DNA from: CAYILR01 sp964364175
Lineage (GTDB): Bacteria; Bdellovibrionota; UBA1018
Direction of reading: 5' to 3'
DNA: 16,542 nt
Assembly: GCA_964364175.1 (NCBI GenBank)
Contig: CAYILR010000062.1
Span: 1-16,542 of the forward strand
Each line of letters begins with the position of its first letter. The first letter of the stretch is position 1. A program made the position numbers and the translations under genes. Of the stretch, positions 6,869 through 13,111 are shown piece after piece. Under the pieces are notes generated by a model. The model was not told the DNA's origin, did no database searches, and saw nothing but the letters and a program-made list of their open reading frames with translations.

Positions 6869-7357
6869 ATGTTGCTCAAAATTTTCTGCTTGAACTTCGA
6901 TTCGATGATCGGCGGCTTCAACGATCAGGAAATGCGTGAGTTTTTTAAAGACAAAGAAATTATTTCAATCCGCGATCATTTGTTCATTCGAAATGAACTT
7001 CCGTATCTGACGCTCGTCATAAAATATTTCCCCTATCGAATCGAAGCAGACCAACAGACCCAGAAAACAGAAGGAAAACGGGACGAATCGTGGCGAGGGC
7101 TTCTGCAGGAATCCGATCTGGGGCTATTTAATATTCTCAGAGATTGGCGCTCTAGTCGGTGCAAAAAAGACGGAGTACCCCCTTACATCATTTTTACGAA
7201 TCAGCAATTGGCGTTGATTATCAAGAAACGTCCACAGTCGTTGACTGAACTGGGGAGTATTGAAGGAATCGGAAAAGCAAAAATAGATAAATATGGATTA
7301 GAAATTTTGGGGTTTACCCAGATCAGCGATCAAAACACACAACCCACAGGAGGATAG
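6869..7357 (+). CDS. DGR-associated HRDC-domain accessory protein
   Basis: The frame is open from GTG 6863. ATG 6869 is preferred because GAGGGAG (6854-6860) is eight bases upstream of it but only two from the GTG. The product has 162 residues. An N-terminal alpha/beta domain (MLLKIFCLNFD..., about 1-55) resembles the one that precedes HRDC domains in DGR cassettes. A charged linker follows. An HRDC domain covers about residues 82-148, with PPYIIFTNQQLALIIKKRP and the helix-hairpin-helix-like GSIEGIGKAKIDKYG. HRDC domains bind nucleic acid in RecQ and RNase D. In DGRs the role is not established; target-strand or cDNA handling is plausible. It starts the HRDC-avd-RT operon: the next gene begins nine bases after its stop. 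Confidence 0.85.
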   Translation: MLLKIFCLNFDSMIGGFNDQEMREFFKDKEIISIRDHLFIRNELPYLTLVIKYFPYRIEADQQTQKTEGKRDESWRGLLQESDLGLFNILRDWRSSRCKKDGVPPYIIFTNQQLALIIKKRPQSLTELGSIEGIGKAKIDKYGLEILGFTQISDQNTQPTGG

Positions 7358-7366
7358 GTATAAAAA

Positions 7367-7714
7367 GTGAGCGAAGATCTTCCGATATTCATCAAATGGA
7401 TGGATTTTATTAAATGGTTGCTGGTGACCACGGACAAATTTCCTAAAACCGCGAGATTTAATTTCACGAATCGGATTGTGGGCCTCAGCTTCGACATTTT
7501 GGAAGAGCTCATCGAAGCTCGATATTCACGAAACAAAATACAGAATCTCAGGAAAGCTAATCTTCACTTAGAAAAATTGAGAGTGATGATCCGGGTGAGC
7601 TTTGAATCGAAGCATCTTTCGCACAAAAACTATGAACATGCCGTGTACGCGATGAATGAGGTCGGAAAAATGCTGGGGGGCTGGATCAAACAACAAGACC
7701 AGAGTTCAAAATGA
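7367..7714 (+). CDS. avd: Accessory variability determinant (Avd), four-helix-bundle protein
   Basis: A 115-residue, helical, basic protein. Landmarks are the N-terminal LPIFIKWMDFIKWLL, FPKTARFNFTNRI (25-36), DILEELIEARYSR (43-55), LRKANLHLEKLRVMIRV (61-77) and the closing GKMLGGWIKQQ (100-110). This is the pattern of DGR Avd proteins, which form a positively charged pentameric barrel, bind the reverse transcriptase and template RNA, and are needed for mutagenic cDNA synthesis. The start is GTG 7367. AGGAGG (7348-7353) is about 13 bases upstream, rather distant, with a nearer GGATAGG. Its stop overlaps the reverse transcriptase ATG in an ATGA junction, so the two are translationally coupled. 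Confidence 0.93.
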   Translation: MSEDLPIFIKWMDFIKWLLVTTDKFPKTARFNFTNRIVGLSFDILEELIEARYSRNKIQNLRKANLHLEKLRVMIRVSFESKHLSHKNYEHAVYAMNEVGKMLGGWIKQQDQSSK

Positions 7715-8724
7715 AGCGCTATGGGAATTTGTTTGAGCAGATTGTGACGTTCAGTAATTTGAGAATGGCTGCTCAGAAGGCGTTTCGAGGTAAAAAGGAC
7801 AGGAATTCTGTCTCAAGTTTTTATTTCAATTTAGAAAATGAAATTTTAGAATTGCAGCGAGAGCTTGCCAGTCTAGCCTATCGACCTCAGCCTTATTTTG
7901 TATTTGAGATTCGAGAGCCAAAGGTGAGGTTGATTTGCAGTTCGGATTTTAGAGATCGAGTTGTGCATCACGCGATTTGCAATATTCTGGAACCTATTTT
8001 TGAAAAAAGACTGATTGACGATACGTATGCGTGCCGTGTGGGGAAAGGCACTCATGCGGCGATTCGGAGGTGCCAATATTTTACGAGGAAACAGGCTTAC
8101 TTCTTGAAATGTGATATTCAGAAATATTTTGAGAGCATTGATCACGAGTGTCTTAAGGTTCTACTGAGGCGGATGATCAAGGACCCTGTGTTGCTCAAGC
8201 TTTTGGACACGGTAATCGATCACCAGGTTCCAGGAAGTTTATCCGGAAAAGGAGTGCCGATTGGAAATTTGACCAGTCAACATTTTGCTAATCTCTACCT
8301 GGGAGAACTCGATCACTTTTTAAAGGAACGAAAGCAGGTCAAAGGGCTGGTTCGGTATATGGATGATTTTATCTGCTTTTCAGAGAGCAAGGAGCAATTG
8401 CAGGAGTGGCTCAGCGAGATTCGAGAGTTTTTGGAAGTCAGGTTAAAACTCAGACTCAAAGAGAAAGTCGTCACGATTGCTCCAGTCACCGAAGGAGTTC
8501 CTTTCTTAGGGTTCCGGATTTTTAAAAATCTGATTCGAATTCAAAGGCCCAATCTCGTGCGCACTCGACAGAAAATCGAGAGAGGCAACCAAGCTTATTT
8601 GCGAGGGCAATTGGAAGAGGAAAAATGGATTCAATCCACTCAAAGTTTACTGGCACATCTATCGTGTGCCGATTCGATGATGCTTCGAAGAAAGGAGTTA
8701 GAAGACACACTGATTTTGGCATGA
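7711..8724 (+). CDS. DGR reverse transcriptase
   Basis: A 337-residue RT, typical in length for DGR enzymes. Key blocks are FEIREPKVRLICSSDFRDRVVHHAI (65-89), CDIQKYF with catalytic Asp135 (134-140), GVPIGNLTSQ (181-190, the DGR/group-II-like (I/L/V)GxxxSQ motif), YMDD with Asp218 and Asp219 (216-219), and FLGFRI (265-270). All three catalytic aspartates are present, so the enzyme looks active. There is no maturase or endonuclease domain, which separates it from group II intron RTs. Its ATG overlaps the avd stop, and the template repeat begins eight bases after its own stop, an arrangement seen in many DGRs. It would copy TR RNA with low fidelity at adenines, with Avd as partner. Confidence 0.97.
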   Translation: MKRYGNLFEQIVTFSNLRMAAQKAFRGKKDRNSVSSFYFNLENEILELQRELASLAYRPQPYFVFEIREPKVRLICSSDFRDRVVHHAICNILEPIFEKRLIDDTYACRVGKGTHAAIRRCQYFTRKQAYFLKCDIQKYFESIDHECLKVLLRRMIKDPVLLKLLDTVIDHQVPGSLSGKGVPIGNLTSQHFANLYLGELDHFLKERKQVKGLVRYMDDFICFSESKEQLQEWLSEIREFLEVRLKLRLKEKVVTIAPVTEGVPFLGFRIFKNLIRIQRPNLVRTRQKIERGNQAYLRGQLEEEKWIQSTQSLLAHLSCADSMMLRRKELEDTLILA

Positions 8725-8732
8725 TGACCGTA

Positions 8733-8859
8733 TCAGGCTCGAACCGCGTGCTTCGGGGTGGCAGCTGGAACAACAACGCGAGGAACGTGCGTTCCGCCAA
8801 CCGCAACAACGACACGCCCGGTAACCGCAACAACAACGTGGGTTTCCGCTTGGCCCGAG
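8733..8859 (+). repeat. DGR template repeat (TR)
   Basis: 127 bases, about 63% GC, unlike the surrounding DNA, and gaplessly matched to VR. It contains 30 adenines, of which 14 are substituted in VR, while no G, C or T differs. In the target's reading frame it has twelve AAC codons, eleven of them altered in VR, including triplets at target residues 478-480 and 498-500. AAC codons can mutate at both A positions to many amino acids without creating stops, the usual DGR design. Twenty-five adenines lie between 8769 and 8836, so about 4^25 (10^15) DNA variants are possible in principle. Confidence 0.97.
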
Positions 8860-9028
8860 TACAAAGTTTCGCCCGTTAGGTGTTGTTCAAGGACAGCACT
8901 TCTGTGCACTAGGCTATGTCCAGGTCATCATCCAGTGCCGACCTTCCAAAGGTTGGACGAATAAAAACTAAGCCTCCATGTCTGGTAGGGGTCTGTAGTG
9001 TAGACCGTCGAAAGCCATGGAGGTTTTT
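8860..9028 (+). ncRNA. Structured spacer of the DGR template RNA
   Basis: About 170 gene-free bases after TR contain ordered hairpins. GGACA (8891-8895) pairs with TGTCC (8917-8921) and encloses GCAC-TTCT-GTGC (8896-8907). A hairpin at 8938-8956 (CCGACCTT/AAGGTTGG with one wobble) follows, and then a terminator stem at 8971-9028. In the Bordetella phage DGR, the RNA downstream of TR is required to prime and scaffold cDNA synthesis with RT and Avd. This segment has the right position and a similar length. The 5' end of the transcript is not determined; it may be processed from the RT mRNA. Confidence 0.65.
8971..9028 (+). terminator. Terminator at the end of the DGR operon/template RNA
   Basis: CCTCCATG (8973-8980) pairs with CATGGAGG (9016-9023), immediately followed by TTTTT (9024-9028). 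The long loop holds a second stem, GGTCT/AGACC, around 8989-9005. It probably ends the transcript carrying HRDC-avd-RT and TR. Confidence 0.65.
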
Positions 9029-9058
9029 AAGAACCGATAGTTTTATGACGTTTCCCGT

Positions 9059-9280
9059 TCAACTGCATTGAGCTGCTATTTGTTCAAGATCTTTTGAAAC
9101 TTGATTTGCGTCATTGCTCAAGTCTTTCAGTAAAATACCTAGCCCTCGTAAATCTGGCACGCTGTTTTCAATATCTTGCCGCTCAAAAAGCTCTCCAAGG
9201 AAATATAGTTTTTGATTTAAACCATACAATTGGCCTTGGCATTCGAACAATTGATCATCCACTTTTTTATCTAGTTTCAT
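9059..9280 (-). CDS. Small coiled-coil protein, 73 aa
   Basis: ATG 9280 has GGAG eight bases upstream on the minus strand, a good ribosome binding site. The product is acidic and helical, with a heptad-like pattern of Leu/Ile (QLYGLNQKLYFLGELFERQDI, then LRGLGILLKDLSNDANQVSKDLEQI), suggesting a coiled coil. It has no signal peptide and no recognised family. It is transcribed divergently from the XRE-family gene at 9350, with an operator-like spacer between them, so it may be controlled by that regulator. Its stop is close to the DGR terminator, to which it is convergent. Confidence 0.6.
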   Translation of the reverse strand: MKLDKKVDDQLFECQGQLYGLNQKLYFLGELFERQDIENSVPDLRGLGILLKDLSNDANQVSKDLEQIAAQCS

Positions 9281-9300
9281 TGAATTCGCTCCAACAATTC

Positions 9301-9343
9301 GTACTTTAAGTACCTGTTACTGCCAGTACTACTAAGTAACCTG
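9301..9343. promoter_or_regulatory. Operator-like repeats between divergent genes
   Basis: GTACTT-T-AAGTAC (9301-9313) is a perfect inverted repeat. GTTAC (9316-9320) and GTAAC (9336-9340) form a second inverted repeat centred on the palindrome AGTACT (9325-9330). TAAGTACCTG (9307-9316) is nearly repeated as TAAGTAACCTG (9333-9343). Such clustered dyads between divergent genes, one of them an XRE protein, suggest an autoregulatory operator. Confidence 0.5.
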
Positions 9344-9349
9344 ATTGAA

Positions 9350-9610
9350 ATGCAATCAAAAAGGTTGAGCAGGATTCCTCCGAAGTATAGGAAAACAATT
9401 GAAACCGAGTTAAGAATTCTTTCTCGCTGTATTCAAGACAAACGTGAGCAGCGGGGTTTGACTCAGGAGCAGTTAGCAGAACAACTTGAGGTGAGTTCGG
9501 AAGCGATTCGCTCTATTGAGCAGGGTCGTAGATATCCGAGTCTTCCTATGCTTTTTTATATTCTAAAATTTTTAAAAATTAATTTCGAAATGTGGCCTGA
9601 AGAAGCATAG
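9350..9610 (+). CDS. XRE-family helix-turn-helix transcriptional regulator
   Basis: An 86-residue DNA-binding protein. Residues about 26-80 form a Cro/C1-type HTH: IQDKREQRGLTQEQLAEQLEVSSEAIRSIEQGRRYPSLPML, with the usual turn residues and the SIEQGRRYPS recognition-helix tail. It is preceded by a basic N-terminus (MQSKRLSRIPPKYRK). The ATG at 9350 has no clear Shine-Dalgarno, so expression may be low or the start may differ slightly. It is divergent from the small coiled-coil gene across 69 bases of repeats and is probably an autoregulator of that pair. A solitary antitoxin-like regulator is an alternative. Confidence 0.85.
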   Translation: MQSKRLSRIPPKYRKTIETELRILSRCIQDKREQRGLTQEQLAEQLEVSSEAIRSIEQGRRYPSLPMLFYILKFLKINFEMWPEEA

Positions 9611-9623
9611 ACATAGGCTCCTG

Positions 9624-9651
9624 TTGACAACTAGGTTCAGACCAATACAGA
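9624..9651 (+). promoter_or_regulatory. Candidate promoter of the TPP-riboswitch transcript
   Basis: A perfect -35 box TTGACA (9624-9629) lies 16 bases before a weak -10, TACAGA (9646-9651). The start point would fall just before the riboswitch aptamer, the expected position. Confidence 0.4.
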
Positions 9652-9663
9652 TCATGAAACTAA

Positions 9664-9749
9664 CCAGGGGAGCTGCCCGAAGGCGGCTGAGAAATTCGGA
9701 TTAGCCGGATGACCCTATAACTTGATCCAGGTAATGCTGGCGAAAGGAG
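9664..9749 (+). promoter_or_regulatory. TPP (THI-element) riboswitch
   Basis: The conserved thiamine-pyrophosphate aptamer is easy to read: GGGGAGC (9667-9673), CTGAGA (9687-9692), GACCC (9711-9715), then CTTGATCCAGGTAATGCTGG (9721-9740), with the P5 hairpin CCAG/CTGG around GTAATG, ending CGAAAGGAG. The 3' end of the aptamer contains the Shine-Dalgarno AAAGGAG (9743-9749) of the gene at 9757, and no terminator separates them. Control is therefore probably translational: bound TPP would hide the ribosome binding site. Confidence 0.93.
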
Positions 9750-9756
9750 ACTTCAA

Positions 9757-10371
9757 ATGTCCTCGTATTCATTTCTATTCCTATTGGCTTTCTCGGTTTC
9801 TTCGGCTCATGCCGCTACTCAATTCAGATGCAGTGCAGAGCAACTTGCTCAGTTTCAGTCAGAGAAATCTCATCAACTGTATGATGGCGATTTAGCTGAG
9901 ATGATCTATGGCGAGCTTGGCGGAGCCGATACTTATGGTCATGTTTGTTTTGGCCCAATTCATTGCCACGGAGTCGATAACCCCTATCGGACAGCATATG
10001 ATTGTCAATTTTTGGCGAACGAAGTGCGACCCATCCCATCAGATGCTTCGTTCCCGACCGACCGGAACTACTTATCCGGAAATGAAGCAGAAGAACTACT
10101 TTGGCATAACCTTCCCAACGCCGAGTTGACGATTTACTACGAGTATCCTCATACGAGAGACGCTTCGTGTGAACTGAGAGTCAGAACCCGCGAGATCGAA
10201 TGCAGTTATTGGGACATCGATCTGATCGGTTTTGATGACTGCGATCGCCTCCGAAAACGAGGCTTAGCAACGATCGAAGAAAATGTTTCCAAAGAAAAAT
10301 TTATCGCACTTTACGTTGCCATTCCCAGGGAAATCACCCGATCGAACGTTCTTTGCTACCGACATCATTAG
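9757..10371 (+). CDS. Exported eight-cysteine protein under a TPP riboswitch
   Basis: A 204-residue protein. ATG 9757 follows AAAGGAG (9743-9749), which is part of the riboswitch. Residues 1-19 are a signal peptide ending in AHA. The mature protein has eight cysteines (25, 64, 70, 83, 138, 149, 162, 200), an even number suggesting four disulfides, and a CFGPIHCHG segment. It has no membrane segment and no lipobox. I recognise no thiamine-biosynthesis, transporter or phosphatase family. TPP riboswitches normally control thi genes or thiamine transporters, so this could be an undescribed periplasmic thiamine-related protein such as a binding or salvage factor, or a gene that has drifted next to a leftover riboswitch. 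A long hairpin starts 15 bases after the stop. Confidence 0.8.
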   Translation: MSSYSFLFLLAFSVSSAHAATQFRCSAEQLAQFQSEKSHQLYDGDLAEMIYGELGGADTYGHVCFGPIHCHGVDNPYRTAYDCQFLANEVRPIPSDASFPTDRNYLSGNEAEELLWHNLPNAELTIYYEYPHTRDASCELRVRTREIECSYWDIDLIGFDDCDRLRKRGLATIEENVSKEKFIALYVAIPREITRSNVLCYRHH

Positions 10372-10385
10372 TGGTTCTCGATCCT

Positions 10386-10456
10386 GATTGCAGAAGGGAG
10401 AATATCCCTGACCACACAGAGGAAAACAACCTTGGAATATTCTCCCTTCTGCAATC
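10386..10456. repeat. Perfect 20-bp inverted repeat after the riboswitch gene
   Basis: Arms 10386-10405 and 10437-10456 are fully complementary over 20 bases, with a 31-base loop. No T-tract follows on either strand, so a simple terminator is unlikely. It begins 15 bases after the stop of the eight-cysteine gene and may stabilise the mRNA 3' end or belong to the palindrome-rich block that continues to 10693. Confidence 0.75.
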
Positions 10457-10487
10457 CCCTGACCCAAGTCTAAGAAGAACAAAACAA

Positions 10488-10693
10488 GCCACCCGAGCAA
10501 ACCCATCCAAAGTAACCATTATAATAATAGCTCGTACCTAGTCCAACCTCCGCCAGTTGAGCACTCGCACAAAGCCCGAAGGGTGTGGGTGAGTGCTCAA
10601 CTGGAAAATGGACACATTTTAGGAGGTTGGATCTCGGTCATAGGTCACATCATAGGTCAGGATAATCAAAGATTTTCGGTTTGCTCGGGTGGC
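10488..10693. repeat. Nested inverted-repeat block, gene-free
   Basis: Four nested or adjacent perfect dyads: outer 16 bp (10488-10503 with 10678-10693); 10 bp TCCAACCTCC (10542-10551) with 10622-10631; 14 bp (10553-10566 with 10591-10604); and AAAATG/CATTTT (10605-10610 with 10615-10620). The inner three fold into a clean three-way junction of about 90 bases. A 10-base direct repeat, TCATAGGTCA, occurs at 10638 and 10650. No gene-like frame is convincing between 10372 and 10832. It could be a structured RNA, a MITE-like element (no target-site duplication is visible next to the outer arms) or a recombination site near a mobile-element edge. Confidence 0.65.
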
Positions 10694-10832
10694 CACGTCG
10701 GATGAAGCAAAACCCGAGTCTAAATATTGAGCTTGGGGACTCCCAACTAAAGAGGGACTGGATTTATTAAATTAGGGGAGCTTTTCTATAGTTAAGAAAA
10801 CATCGGAAGTCTGCGCTTTTTTAGAAATTTGA

Positions 10833-11342
10833 CTAGGCTTTCTTGTTTAAAGCAATGTCAATTGCCGATATTTTGTTAAGTAAAAAATTTTGAAAATCCA
10901 ATATATCTGTATGATTTTTTTTGGAAAGTGCATCTAAAGTAAATGGAGCAATCTCTGTAAATGATTTTAGTAAATCTTCATGAGTATTAGGTTTAAACCA
11001 ATCTGGTAGTAGAGCATTGTTTTCATGGGAAAATGTATAAAAAATATAGCCACAATCTTTCCTAAAATTTTGATATGTTTCCCAATCCTCTGGACTGTCG
11101 TTTTCGAGAGCTAAGAGACTTTTGTAAACTGAGAATTTTGACCAGTTGTGACAACTGTCAATTGACATCCAAATGCAATGTAACTTGTGACGGATAATTA
11201 GTAATTCATCTATTTGTCTATTGTAAATGCTTCCGCGAAATAGCTCTCTTCGTTTTACGATAAGTGCATAAAATCCATACCCACAAGCAAACATAGTTGC
11301 CCAGGGTGATAATTTCTGTCCATATTCCAAAATAGTTTCCAT
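10833..11342 (-). CDS. Hypothetical protein with a possible N-terminal membrane segment, 169 aa
   Basis: Starts at ATG 11342 with no clear Shine-Dalgarno and ends at 10833. Residues about 11-29 (LSPWATMFACGYGFYALIV) could be one transmembrane helix, followed by KRRE as a cytoplasmic positive flank. The remainder is helical and polar, with no motif I recognise. Its DNA is markedly more AT-rich than the DGR side, as expected for acquired DNA, and it is the last gene in the run of minus-strand mobile-element genes. A membrane-associated effector or immunity function in this cargo region is only a guess. Confidence 0.6.
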   Translation of the reverse strand: METILEYGQKLSPWATMFACGYGFYALIVKRRELFRGSIYNRQIDELLIIRHKLHCIWMSIDSCHNWSKFSVYKSLLALENDSPEDWETYQNFRKDCGYIFYTFSHENNALLPDWFKPNTHEDLLKSFTEIAPFTLDALSKKNHTDILDFQNFLLNKISAIDIALNKKA

Positions 11343-11412
11343 TAACTAAATACTCTTTGCTTGAACGTCTTTTGTATAGAGATTAATCGTTAAGTTAGTT
11401 TTTTTAGTAAAA

Positions 11413-11646
11413 TTAAATCAAATGCTTCCAGGTTTCAGAGGAGAATTTTTCAGCGCACACAGAAGTATCGGAAAGCGCTAATTCAATGTACCTCTCAGAA
11501 TTTTCAAAGTTTTCTGGAAAAATAGCGAGACGGTTCTTATTGTTCGTCCTCGCTTGATGCAAGACAGTCTCGATTCTTGCTGCATGAGCAATTTGGCTAT
11601 CACCACCAACGTTAGTCTCGACTGGCAGATTCTTTTGGAAGACCAT
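11413..11646 (-). CDS. Short ORF overlapping the nuclease-like gene's 3' end
   Basis: A 77-residue frame from ATG 11646, overlapping the last 35 bases of the 11612-13030 gene in another frame. The part beyond the overlap (GGDSQIAHAARIETVLHQAR ... ERYIELALSD) has ordinary protein-like composition and ends at TAA. No Shine-Dalgarno is evident. It may be a small coupled gene, a C-terminal piece of the upstream protein separated by a frameshift, or chance. No family is recognised. Confidence 0.35.
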   Translation of the reverse strand: MVFQKNLPVETNVGGDSQIAHAARIETVLHQARTNNKNRLAIFPENFENSERYIELALSDTSVCAEKFSSETWKHLI

Positions 11647-13030
11647 CCACGACCAAGATGGTCGGTGTTTTCTTCCCAGCTGTAGAATCGGACTCCTTGC
11701 GAGTTTGAAGCGCCTTAATTTGTTTTGTTTTTTCATTCACCTGGATAACGATAATCTTACTTCCTGCACTGTTCTCTGCTTGCTCATAAATAGGTAGCTG
11801 TTTTTCATAAGCATGAATAAGACGAGTATTGGTTGATAGTTTTGTGTCCACCAAAATATTGTGTGTACCATTTGCAACTTTGAAATCAACTGGCCCACGA
11901 CCTGCATTGCATTCACGGGCGAGGGTTAGCTTATTAGCTGTACAGTAAATATCAGCCACGGCATAAAAAATGATCTGACTCGCAGACTCATGCTTTGGTC
12001 TTCCGTTATCCTTATATAAGAACTTCCAGAGGTTGTTCTCCACCAAGTGCTTAAATTTTTCACATATCGCAGAGACGATTCTTTCGAGGTCACCAAGGGT
12101 AGCATTGTTTGGAATAGCTTCCAAACGAAGTGGGGACTGTGATGTTGCTTCTTCTGCTATTCTTAGCCAGTTGGCTTCACCGCTGGGGTCTTTGTCATAG
12201 TCATACTTGGTCGGATTAGATTTATTGTACTCCGAAATAATTTCTTTGAAAAAGTCTGGATTCCGGAACAAAAAATTCTTTAGATCACTTTTCTTGTAAT
12301 CTCTGGTTTTTTCATGCCAATCATGCCCGATGAGTTCATTGATTTTTTGGCGTAAAGCTTGGTTGGTTGCGCATACATAGGAAATATTGCCCCATGAATC
12401 AGCCATCGGTAGATCTCGCAGAATATCTTTCGGGATCAAAATTATGGGGTGTCCACTCCTGTATGGATTTGCAGGAATAGTGTACTTTTGATCGCCTTGT
12501 TCAAAGGTCTGCCCCTTTATCTTAAGTGCGCTAAATATCCGTGAAGTATAGGAAAGAAAATCTTCATATAAAATTCTGCAAACCATATCGGAGATACGGT
12601 CGCATCCGATATCTTCTTCAAAAATTCCTACAAGCTCGAACACGATGGGATTACGAATGCCTTTGCGCACCACTTCACATGCAGTATCAAAAAGTTGATT
12701 TTGAAATCCGCGACCCATTCCGCTTCCGTGTGACCCAGGCTTTCCGTATCCAAGACTAAATCCTTTGACCTCTGGAAAATTCAGCTTTCGCTTAGCGGCT
12801 ACTAACGTGCGGTCATTGGGAGAATTTGATTCTGCGATTAAAGTTAGGATGTCTTCAAAGTACTTAAGCACTTTTTTTCGACCATCTTGGAATTCAGGCG
12901 TAGAAGAGTGTGGAAGTAAGAACGGATCAACAAAAAGCCTGGCGTCTACATCCAGAACAGAGTCAAATGCTCCGGTGGCGTCGAATTGTCCTTTGGGAAT
13001 GTTGAAAAGCTGGGTTACCGATTTTGGCAT
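11612..13030 (-). CDS. PD-(D/E)XK nuclease-like protein, putative defence gene
   Basis: 472 residues, soluble. The C-terminal third contains ARECNAGRGPVDFKVANG (371-388) followed by NILVDTKLS (391-399): a conserved Asp382, then Asp395-x-Lys397, the spacing of a PD-(D/E)XK nuclease core, followed by a helix with YEKQLPIYEQAE (408-419). The GRGPVDF...VxVKL...QL..Y pattern occurs in a family of large uncharacterised proteins found in defence and mobile regions. The N-terminal two-thirds (beginning MPKSVTQLFNIPKGQFDA) has no motif I can name. The gene lies 81 bases downstream of a toxin-antitoxin pair on the same strand, within mobile-element DNA, so a restriction or anti-phage role is plausible but unproven. 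ATG 13030 has no strong Shine-Dalgarno. Confidence 0.7.
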   Translation of the reverse strand: MPKSVTQLFNIPKGQFDATGAFDSVLDVDARLFVDPFLLPHSSTPEFQDGRKKVLKYFEDILTLIAESNSPNDRTLVAAKRKLNFPEVKGFSLGYGKPGSHGSGMGRGFQNQLFDTACEVVRKGIRNPIVFELVGIFEEDIGCDRISDMVCRILYEDFLSYTSRIFSALKIKGQTFEQGDQKYTIPANPYRSGHPIILIPKDILRDLPMADSWGNISYVCATNQALRQKINELIGHDWHEKTRDYKKSDLKNFLFRNPDFFKEIISEYNKSNPTKYDYDKDPSGEANWLRIAEEATSQSPLRLEAIPNNATLGDLERIVSAICEKFKHLVENNLWKFLYKDNGRPKHESASQIIFYAVADIYCTANKLTLARECNAGRGPVDFKVANGTHNILVDTKLSTNTRLIHAYEKQLPIYEQAENSAGSKIIVIQVNEKTKQIKALQTRKESDSTAGKKTPTILVVDGLPKESASRD

Positions 13031-13111
13031 AAGTTCATAGACAGTGCCGTTTTTACCGTGATTATTTTAATGAGGCAAGGACGGTTGGAGACTTGAAAGA
13101 ACCTAATCTTC

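Noticed and set aside
7711..8724. Group II intron maturase or retron RT
   Set aside because: There is no maturase or HNH domain, no intron RNA domains and no msr/msd. The PIGNLTSQ motif, Avd neighbour and adjacent TR identify a DGR enzyme.
8625..8879. Open frame reading through TR with Asn-rich text similar to the target's C-terminus
   Set aside because: It overlaps the RT gene in another frame, and its similarity to the target is due to TR itself. TR is a non-coding template, not a second target gene.
10386..10456. Rho-independent terminator of the riboswitch gene
   Set aside because: The 20-bp stem has a 31-base loop and no T-run on either strand.
10541..10632. Integron attC-like site: GTCCAAC at 10541 and GTTGGAT at 10626 fit the R-box consensus around a long palindrome
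   Set aside because: An extra hairpin (10605-10620) makes the two sides very unequal, there is no cassette array or integron integrase in the window, and the outer 16-bp arms are not an attC feature.
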